DNA of 5,269 nt from Clostridiales bacterium. Its GTDB lineage: Bacteria > Bacillota > Clostridia > Peptostreptococcales > T1SED10-28. Below the pieces are notes generated by a model, which did no database searches, had not been told where the DNA came from, and saw only the letters and a program-made list of their open reading frames with translations. The stretch covers positions 1 to 5,269 of the forward strand of contig SLKF01000142.1 in NCBI GenBank assembly GCA_007134725.1, given 5' to 3'. The translations under genes and the position numbers were made by a program. Positions 1 to 5,269 of the stretch are shown piece after piece. Numbering within the stretch: position 1 is the first letter of the stretch; each line of letters begins with the position of its first letter.

Positions 1-159
1 CGGCATCAGGTCAGGGTCTTGTGCCACGAATATCAGCAAATCATTATATTTGTACTTGGGAAATAACTTGATCCCCAGGCGCGTAACGATTCCCGTGGTA
101 CCGGACCACCCTAAAAAGAGGCCGGACAGGTCGGGAAGCGGGGATCGGGAAAACCAGTT
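1..159 (-). pseudogene. FAD-binding oxidoreductase (GlcD/VAO-type), internal fragment truncated at the junction
   Basis: The minus-strand frame ending at the left edge reads about 53 residues that fit the end of the FAD-binding (PCMH-type, FAD_binding_4) domain. It contains SPLPDLSGLFLGWSGTTG followed by IVTRLGIKLFPKYKYNDLL. This resembles the family pattern GLFxGSEGTLGIVTxxxLKLxP, where the glycine-rich turn contacts the FAD pyrophosphate. Such enzymes oxidise hydroxyacids, alcohols or phenols using FAD in the cytoplasm; the substrate cannot be read from this piece. The C-terminal part lies beyond base 1. On the N-terminal side the frame stays open up to a stop at 262-264, but from there down to the homology there is no ATG, GTG or TTG, and the residues encoded above about base 160 look like the antisense of the ATPase gene. 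The gene is therefore cut off, not simply starting here. The family call is from remembered motifs, not a search. Confidence 0.66.
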
Positions 160-2408
160 TAAAGGATAAACTATTGAAGGAAACCTCTTTGGAAAACAAA
201 ACCATTCTTTCGTCCAATTGTTATGCCGCAGAGGAAGAATATATTCTGAAACCCTGGAATGCTATTGTATCGAAACTGATTCCCATACTGAAAAAAGAAA
301 AAATCAACCTGCCAAAACCCTGGAGCAGTATAACCACCAGTGTGTTTCCTCACTTTGTATTAGAAGATGAGAAACCTTCCGATCAATTTTATGGAAAAGG
401 GAAAGTACAGGATCAGTTACTGGAAGAAGCCATCGTGGAAATTTTTCAACGGATACTCCGTACCCGGGAAATATTACTGGTTTTTGAAGATCTTCAGTGG
501 ATGGATGAAAAAAGTCTTCGATTGTTGGAAAATTTGCTGGTAAAAATTGACTCCCAAAGGTTGCAATTGATTGGAACCTTAAGAATTGGGGAAAATCGGG
601 ATATGAAATTCTTCCTGTCTCAATTAACCAAAGAGAAGCGACTGGAAAAGATTCACCTAAAGCGTTTTAGCAAAGAAGAAACCCTGGAATTTATGAAAAA
701 TTATGAACAATACTATGAAGATCCCATGAAGCAGGACTCAGAAAAAAAGAGTTTGGCTAATCCGGGGAGTGTCACAAGAGAAATTTACAAAGAAACCGAA
801 GGGAATCCTTTTTTTATTGTGGAGTACCTCCATGCATTGAAAAATCACGGGGATTTTGGGAGCTTCACCCCTAAAATTGAGGATCTGTTAAAGACCCGAT
901 TTAGAAATCTCTCGAAAGAAGAAGAGGAGATTTCCAATATGGCCTCCATCTTTTTTGATAAAGTTCATTTTGAGGGGCTAAAAGCCTTAACCGGATGGGA
1001 TGAACTGGAACTGATCAATCATTTGGAAGCCCTGTCCAGGGAGGGGATCTTAGAAGAGGATGAGGAGGAAGACCAGATTCAGTACCGCTTCACCCATCAA
1101 AAACTTCGGGAGTATTGTTACCTTGGACAAAGCAAAGGGAAGCGTAAGATTCTCCATACCCGGATTGCGGATATTCTGGAAAAACAGTTGAATCAGGGAA
1201 ATCGGGATCGGCTCTTATACTCTAAACTGATTTATCACTTTTACCGGGCGGGGGAATACGAAAAAACCTTGCAATACAGCATTAAAAACTTGAATCAGCA
1301 TGTGGATTTTACCCATGAATTGTTTCCCGTATTGGATCAACATACCGGGGAGGATCTCAGTCAATTCAATCTATCCAAAAGACAAATGAATAAAGCCATG
1401 AAGGATATCGAGCATTATTTAGTAAAGGCCAAAGAAGTGGATTCCAAGAATCGGGACTTTGCAGAACAGGAGATGTACTTTCACTATATCAAAGGAAGAT
1501 ATTTAATTTGGGAAGGATCTTATACCTCGGGTCTGGATCATATAGAAAAAATGATTGAGGTGGCTTTGGCTCATAAGGATTACCGAAATGCGGTAAAAGG
1601 ATATAAACAACGGATTTACCACGGCATACAAGTCCATGATATCGAAGCCGTAAGAGCAAACCTTGAAAAAGGGATGAAGCTGTTAAAGACCATTGACTAT
1701 CCCAAAGAGGAAGCGGTGTTTTATCGTTTGCAGGGCGTATACTATTTAATGACCGGATCCTATGAACAGGCCGATGACACCCTTCGCCACTCTATTCGAC
1801 TCTTTGGGCAAATGTCAAAATCCAAAGAAAAGTATGTGCTTAATATTGCTGCGGGCTATAATTATTTGGGAGAAGTTCGAAGATCACAAATGAAATTTTT
1901 TGAAGGGTTGCGGTATTATGACGAAGCCATTAAAATATGTCGGGATCATAAAATCAGTCGCAGTTTAAACATGTTTTATACCAAAGCGGGGCAAGCGGCT
2001 TTTGACGGGGGAGATTTTACCCGAGCCAAGGGCTATTTGAAAGAAGGATTAAGACTGTACGGGAAATATGATGTGGTATGGGGAAGATCCACCGCCGAAG
2101 GCTTTATGGCACTGATTTATTTTCGAGAGGGGGATTATCACAAAGCCCAGGATTGTCTAAGCCGAGGGGATAAATACAGTAAAAAAATTCAAAGTCCCTA
2201 TGAATTGGGCATCATTTATCGAATAAAAAGTGCCATTAAACGGGAAATGATGGAACGCAAACATGTTCCGAAAAGTCTTCAGGATTACCTGCCCCAAAGT
2301 CTTTCCTGGTACTGCAGAAAAGGAATCGAAAATCTGGGAAATATCCAAGGGTGTTATGAGATAGATATTTTGCGAAGATTAGACGGGTTAGCGACGGAGG
2401 ATCGATAG
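132..2408 (+). CDS. STAND/AAA-type ATPase with TPR-like C-terminal repeats, 5'-truncated
   Basis: This is a MalT/AAA_16-like signal-transduction ATPase lacking its N-terminus. The frame is open from 87, after a TAA at 84-86. The only start codon before the main body, TTG at 174, lies after the P-loop EAGIGKTS (135-158), so it cannot be the native start. Numbering from that TTG as residue 1, Walker B is ILLVFED at 100-106, the STAND-typical GNPFF motif is at 210-214, and a winged-helix-like segment ends near YRFTHQKLREYCY at 304-316. From about 340 to the end the protein is helical with TPR-like units, for example near 447 (EGSYTSGLDHI), 526 (MTGSYEQADDTL), 577, 612 (GGDFTRAKGYL) and 651 (REGDYHKAQDCL). 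Relatives use ATP-driven switching and TPR ligand or partner binding to control transcription or kinase activity. No LuxR-type HTH is seen at the C-terminus; any output domain would have been in the lost N-terminus. hutH starts 33 bp downstream without an intervening promoter or terminator, suggesting cotranscription. Its regulatory target is unknown. Confidence 0.8.
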   Translation, partial: REAGIGKTSLKDKLLKETSLENKTILSSNCYAAEEEYILKPWNAIVSKLIPILKKEKINLPKPWSSITTSVFPHFVLEDEKPSDQFYGKGKVQDQLLEEAIVEIFQRILRTREILLVFEDLQWMDEKSLRLLENLLVKIDSQRLQLIGTLRIGENRDMKFFLSQLTKEKRLEKIHLKRFSKEETLEFMKNYEQYYEDPMKQDSEKKSLANPGSVTREIYKETEGNPFFIVEYLHALKNHGDFGSFTPKIEDLLKTRFRNLSKEEEEISNMASIFFDKVHFEGLKALTGWDELELINHLEALSREGILEEDEEEDQIQYRFTHQKLREYCYLGQSKGKRKILHTRIADILEKQLNQGNRDRLLYSKLIYHFYRAGEYEKTLQYSIKNLNQHVDFTHELFPVLDQHTGEDLSQFNLSKRQMNKAMKDIEHYLVKAKEVDSKNRDFAEQEMYFHYIKGRYLIWEGSYTSGLDHIEKMIEVALAHKDYRNAVKGYKQRIYHGIQVHDIEAVRANLEKGMKLLKTIDYPKEEAVFYRLQGVYYLMTGSYEQADDTLRHSIRLFGQMSKSKEKYVLNIAAGYNYLGEVRRSQMKFFEGLRYYDEAIKICRDHKISRSLNMFYTKAGQAAFDGGDFTRAKGYLKEGLRLYGKYDVVWGRSTAEGFMALIYFREGDYHKAQDCLSRGDKYSKKIQSPYELGIIYRIKSAIKREMMERKHVPKSLQDYLPQSLSWYCRKGIENLGNIQGCYEIDILRRLDGLATEDR

Positions 2409-2441
2409 GATTAAAGAAAACACTTAATAAGGAGGCGTATC

Positions 2442-3965
2442 ATGATTAGAATTGACGGGAACACCTTAAATTTACAGCGGTTTATTGACGTAGCAGTCCA
2501 TGGACAAGAGGTTGTCTTGGCGGAAGAAGCCAAGGGGAAAATTCAAGAATCCAGAGATTTAGTAGAACGATATGTAAATGAAGAACGGGTAGCCTATGGA
2601 ATTACCACGGGTTTCGGGAAATTCAGCGATGTAGCCATCTCTAAAGAAGAAACCGAAGAACTGCAACGAAATTTGATTATCAGTCATTCCTGCGGGGTAG
2701 GCAATCCTTTTTCAGAGGAAGAGGCGCGGGGCATTATGCTGCTTCGGGCAAATGCTCTGGCAAAGGGTTATTCCGGGGTTCGGATAACAACCATAGAAAC
2801 CCTAATAAAAATGTTGAATAAAAGAGTACACCCCATTATTCCCGAGAAGGGTTCTCTGGGAGCCAGTGGAGACTTAGCACCCTTATCCCATATGGTATTG
2901 GTAATGATCGGAGAAGGGGAAGCCATCTATGAAGGAAAAAGAATGACCGGGAAAGAAGCCATGGAAAAAGCCGGTATTGAAACCATTGTTCTCACTGCCA
3001 AAGAAGGTCTTGGGCTTATTAACGGAACCCAAGCCATGACTTCCGTTGGAGCCTTAACCCTCCACAAATCCATTGTCCTGGCGAAGATGTCGGATATCTC
3101 TTCTGCCTTAACCATTGAAGCTCTTAACGGCATTACCGATGCCTTCGATCCGAAGCTTCATGCCGTAAGACCTCATAAGGGACAGATCAACACCGCAGCA
3201 AATCTAATGCGTCTGCTGGATAGCAGCAAACACACTACCCGGCAAGGAGAAATGCGGGTACAGGATGCCTACAGCCTTCGCTGCATCCCTCAGATTCATG
3301 GGGCAACGAAAGATACCCTTCGATACGTGCTGGAAAAAGTGGAAATTGAAATGAACTCTGTAACGGATAATCCGGTAATTTTTACGGAAGAAGATCATGT
3401 AATTTCCGGTGGAAACTTCCATGGACAGCCTATGGCGCTGACTTTTGATTATCTGGGAATTGCCATGGCGGAAGTGGCCAACGCTTCCGAGCGGCGGATC
3501 GAACGATTGGTCAATCCTCAACTTAGCGGACTGCCTGCATTCTTAACAGAAAAAGGCGGACTGCATTCCGGACTGATGATTGCACAGTACTCGGCGGCGG
3601 CTCTGGTCTCAGAGAATAAGGTCTTAGCCCATCCCGCCAGCGTGGATTCCATTCCTTCCTCCGCAAATCAGGAGGATCATGTGAGTATGGGTACCATTGC
3701 AGCTCGAAAAGCTAGAGATATTGTCTTTAACAGCTCCAGAGTGCTGGGGATTGAGTTGATGGCAGCGGCCCAGGGGATTGAATTCCATGAACATAAAGAA
3801 TTGGGACTTGGGACAAAACCGGCCTACGAAACCATCCGGGAGGTATTAGCCCCCCTAAAAGAAGATCGAATTCTATACAAAGACATCAATATCGCCTCAG
3901 AACTTATCGATAATGAAAAAATCCTGCGAGCGGTGGAAAAATCCGTCGGGGATTTGAGTATATAA
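2442..3965 (+). CDS. hutH: Histidine ammonia-lyase (histidase)
   Basis: A complete 507-residue enzyme, the usual length for bacterial HutH, that deaminates L-histidine non-oxidatively to trans-urocanate and ammonia in the cytosol, the first step of histidine degradation. The cofactor-forming Ala141-Ser142-Gly143 triad lies in GSLGASGDLAPLSH and cyclises to MIO (methylidene-imidazolone). Other active-site positions known from Pseudomonas putida HutH are all present: Tyr52 (YGITTGFG), His82 (ISHSCGVG), Asn194 (LINGTQAM), Gln274, Tyr277 and Arg280 (QDAYSLR), Phe326 (GGNFHGQP) and Glu411 (NQEDHVSMG). This set separates it from the Phe/Tyr ammonia-lyases and aminomutases, where His82 is replaced, so the histidine assignment is firm. 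The ATG start is supported by AAGGAGG at 2429-2435 with a 6-nt spacer. It lies 33 bp behind the ATPase gene and is closed by a terminator about 75 bp downstream. No hutU, hutI or hutG is visible here. It looks intact. Confidence 0.97.
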   Translation: MIRIDGNTLNLQRFIDVAVHGQEVVLAEEAKGKIQESRDLVERYVNEERVAYGITTGFGKFSDVAISKEETEELQRNLIISHSCGVGNPFSEEEARGIMLLRANALAKGYSGVRITTIETLIKMLNKRVHPIIPEKGSLGASGDLAPLSHMVLVMIGEGEAIYEGKRMTGKEAMEKAGIETIVLTAKEGLGLINGTQAMTSVGALTLHKSIVLAKMSDISSALTIEALNGITDAFDPKLHAVRPHKGQINTAANLMRLLDSSKHTTRQGEMRVQDAYSLRCIPQIHGATKDTLRYVLEKVEIEMNSVTDNPVIFTEEDHVISGGNFHGQPMALTFDYLGIAMAEVANASERRIERLVNPQLSGLPAFLTEKGGLHSGLMIAQYSAAALVSENKVLAHPASVDSIPSSANQEDHVSMGTIAARKARDIVFNSSRVLGIELMAAAQGIEFHEHKELGLGTKPAYETIREVLAPLKEDRILYKDINIASELIDNEKILRAVEKSVGDLSI

Positions 3966-4037
3966 TAGATTTAAAGACCTATCAGATTCAAGGATGCAAC
4001 TGAGAAAAAAAGCGCATAGGATACAATTCAATAGATT

Positions 4038-4073
4038 AAAAAAACTTCCGGAGACCGATCCGGGAGTTTTTTT
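4038..4073 (+). terminator. Intrinsic terminator after hutH, probably bidirectional
   Basis: A run of seven A plus CTTCCGG (4038-4051) pairs with CCGGGAG plus seven T (4060-4073) over 14 bp, with one G-U wobble and an 8-nt loop (4052-4059) whose ends can add an A-T pair. The T-run follows directly on the GC core, as in Rho-independent terminators. Because the left arm starts with an A-run, the opposite strand also carries a hairpin followed by T's. It separates hutH from the permease. The bases between the hutH stop and this hairpin (3966-4037) show nothing recognisable. Confidence 0.9.
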
Positions 4074-4095
4074 GTTAAGGGAGGATTTAGTTTTA

Positions 4096-4127
4096 TAGAC
4101 GTACCGGAGACGCTGTGTTATTATAAT
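4096..4127 (+). promoter_or_regulatory. Candidate sigma-A promoter of the permease gene
   Basis: A perfect TATAAT -10 hexamer lies at 4122-4127, about 50 bp before the permease ATG and just downstream of the hutH terminator, where a new promoter would be expected. The -35 is weak: the best TTGACA-like match is TAGACG at 4096-4101, but its 20-bp spacer is too long, and the hexamer at the 17-bp spacing is poor. No extended -10 TGn is present. The surroundings are very A/T-rich, so a chance TATAAT is possible. A weak -35 may mean that an activator is needed; that is inference. Confidence 0.45.
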
Positions 4128-4158
4128 ATTTAAATAAGCAATAATATTCAAATAAATC
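4123..4158. repeat. Imperfect 18-bp tandem direct repeat in the permease leader
   Basis: Two adjacent A/T-rich 18-bp units, 4123-4140 and 4141-4158, both begin ATAATATTyAAATAA (y is T in the first, C in the second). They match at 14 of the first 15 bases and diverge in the last three. The first unit overlaps the candidate -10 box, and the second ends just before the ribosome binding site. This could be a pair of regulator sites one and a half to two helical turns apart, or simple duplication in A/T-rich DNA. Confidence 0.6.
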
Positions 4159-4175
4159 ATAAGAGGAGTGAGAAG

Positions 4176-5269
4176 ATGTTAACAAATCCCGTTGTAATTT
4201 CAGTTATTGTAATGGTGGTATTATCCTTATTAAAACTCAATGTATTACTTGCCTTAATTCTTGCTGCAGTAGTCGGTGGACTGCTGGCAAACATGCCCTT
4301 AATGGAAACCATGGAAACCCTGATTGGGGGAATGGGAGGGAATGCAGAGACCGCACTGAATTATATATTGCTGGGAGCATTGGCTGCAGCCATTCATAAA
4401 ACCGGAGCGGCAACGATTATTACCCAGAAATTATCAAAAAGTATGAAAGGAAGCGGAAAATCTCTGGTATTTATCATTGCTTTTATCAGTATTTTTTCTC
4501 AAAACCTAATTCCCGTACACATTGCATTTATACCGATTTTAATTCCCCCATTGATTATGGTGATGAACAAATTGAAAATTGACAGAAGAGCCGTAGCTTC
4601 CGCCTTGACCTTTGGACTAAAAGCTCCCTATGTAGCTCTTCCCGTAGGTTTCGGATTGATTTTTCATAATATTATCCGGGACGAGATGGCCGCCAGCGGT
4701 TTAGAACTGGTGGAAGGAGAAATTTGGCACGTGATGTGGATTCCGGGTCTGGCCATGGTAGTGGGCCTGTTTATCGCGATTCTGTTTACGTACCGAAAAC
4801 CCAGAGAATACAAATCCATTGAAGATACCGGAACGGAGTTTGGACAACAGGAGCATGAAGTGGAGGATGTGGTCTTTAATAAAAACCATGCCGTCACCGT
4901 GATCGGAGCCGTAGCCGCCTTGGTGGTTCAATTAACCGTAGGTTCCTTAGCCCTGGGTGCAATTCTTGGACTTGCGATTATGCTTGTGGGAGGCGCCATT
5001 AAATGGACCGGTATCGACGATATGGTAAAGAGTGGTATCGGCATGATGGGCTTTATTGCCTTTGTAATGCTCGTCGCTTCAGGATATGGAAGTGTGATTC
5101 GAGCCACCGGCGGGGTGGAGACTTTGGTTGATTCTGTGACCGGAATCATTGGAGACAATCAATTGGTTGCAGCCACAGGAATGATTACCATCGGCCTGTT
5201 AATTACCATGGGTATCGGTACCTCTTTTGGAACCATTCCCATTATTGCAGCCATTTACGTACCCTTAGC
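4176..5269 (+). CDS. Na+/H+ antiporter-family permease (YuiF-like), candidate histidine transporter, 3'-partial
   Basis: The frame is open from ATG 4176 to the right edge (364 codons plus two bases, no stop), so the C-terminus is missing. Family members known to me are about 440 residues, which would leave about 80 to come. The start is supported by AGAGGAG at 4162-4168 with a 7-nt spacer. The protein is strongly hydrophobic, with roughly ten membrane segments visible. These begin directly at the N-terminus (no cleavable signal), and a charged, acidic cytoplasmic-type loop at about 206-238 divides two halves. Polar-broken helices occur in both halves: SQNLIPVHIAFIPILIPP near 108-125 and MGIGTSFGTIPII near 345-357. 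This is the re-entrant-hairpin, two-half layout of the NhaC/ion-transporter superfamily. These proteins exchange or cotransport Na+ or H+ with a solute. Bacillus YuiF relatives have been proposed as histidine transporters, and the hutH neighbour fits that, but the substrate is inferred. A terminator and probable own promoter separate it from hutH. Confidence 0.82.
   Translation, partial: MLTNPVVISVIVMVVLSLLKLNVLLALILAAVVGGLLANMPLMETMETLIGGMGGNAETALNYILLGALAAAIHKTGAATIITQKLSKSMKGSGKSLVFIIAFISIFSQNLIPVHIAFIPILIPPLIMVMNKLKIDRRAVASALTFGLKAPYVALPVGFGLIFHNIIRDEMAASGLELVEGEIWHVMWIPGLAMVVGLFIAILFTYRKPREYKSIEDTGTEFGQQEHEVEDVVFNKNHAVTVIGAVAALVVQLTVGSLALGAILGLAIMLVGGAIKWTGIDDMVKSGIGMMGFIAFVMLVASGYGSVIRATGGVETLVDSVTGIIGDNQLVAATGMITIGLLITMGIGTSFGTIPIIAAIYVPL

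Noticed and set aside
1..130. A frameshift joining the missing ATPase N-terminus to an upstream plus-strand frame
   Set aside because: All three plus frames before 130 were read. None resembles an AAA_16 N-terminus, and two meet early stops, while the minus strand gives a coherent FAD-oxidase sequence.
171..353. Minus-strand 60-residue open frame opposite the start of the ATPase gene
   Set aside because: Low-complexity, Phe-rich antisense translation, in a different frame from the FAD-oxidase fragment, with no family resemblance; a shadow of the ATPase gene.
2200..2408. LuxR-type HTH at the ATPase C-terminus, as in MalT
   Set aside because: The last 70 residues lack the LuxR HTH pattern and look like a final helical repeat plus a short tail.
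3976..4020. Hairpin between CCTAT and ATAGG downstream of hutH
   Set aside because: Only five pairs with a loop of about 35 bases; not a stable or recognisable element.
3897..4160. Minus-strand 87-residue open frame across the hutH 3' end and the intergenic region
   Set aside because: It reads through the terminator hairpin and the A/T-rich tandem repeat (which gives a repeated YLNII) and shows no protein family features.
4074..4175. T-box or other riboswitch controlling the permease
   Set aside because: The leader after the terminator is only about 100 bases and after the -10 box about 50. There is no T-box core motif and no second terminator hairpin before the start codon.
4664..5158. Three minus-strand open frames inside the permease gene
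   Set aside because: They are antisense to a continuous, clearly membrane-protein-coding plus frame and have Ser/Thr/Pro-rich shadow composition.

Overview
The window looks like a low-to-moderate GC Firmicute, most likely an amino-acid-fermenting member of the Clostridia. The reasons are strong AAGGAGG-type ribosome binding sites, A/T-rich intergenic DNA, a canonical A-run/hairpin/T-run terminator, and a histidine ammonia-lyase next to an ion-coupled permease. The lineage is an inference; there is no rRNA or other marker in the window.

Left edge (about 1-160): on the minus strand there is the internal part of a FAD-dependent (GlcD/vanillyl-alcohol-oxidase-type) oxidoreductase. It runs off the left edge at its C-terminal side and has no start codon at its N-terminal side. 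It collides head-on with the next gene: the Walker A loop of a plus-strand ATPase begins inside the same 20-odd bases. Both genes lack their 5' parts, so this is an inverted junction, either a genomic rearrangement or, quite possibly, an assembly or amplification chimera.

Region 132-2408 (+): a large STAND/AAA-type ATPase with a C-terminal TPR-like helical repeat region, truncated at its N-terminus. Walker A, Walker B, a GNPFF motif, a winged-helix-like segment and several TPR-like units are visible; no DNA-binding domain is seen in what remains. Region 2442-3965 (+): an intact hutH (histidine ammonia-lyase) with all expected catalytic residues, 33 bp after the ATPase. Region 4038-4073: a strong, probably bidirectional, intrinsic terminator. 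Region 4120-4160: a consensus -10 box and an imperfect 18-bp tandem repeat in a short leader. Region 4176-5269 (+): the first 364 codons of a membrane permease of the Na+/H+ antiporter (YuiF-like) family, open at the right edge.

Together, the ATPase and hutH look like one transcription unit, with the permease in a separate unit behind the terminator. The simplest reading is histidine uptake (permease) followed by deamination to urocanate and ammonia (HutH), with the ATPase as a possible sensor/regulator. That last role rests on gene position only. No hutU, hutI or hutG is seen in the window. No clearly new system is evident; the most notable signal is the junction at the left end.
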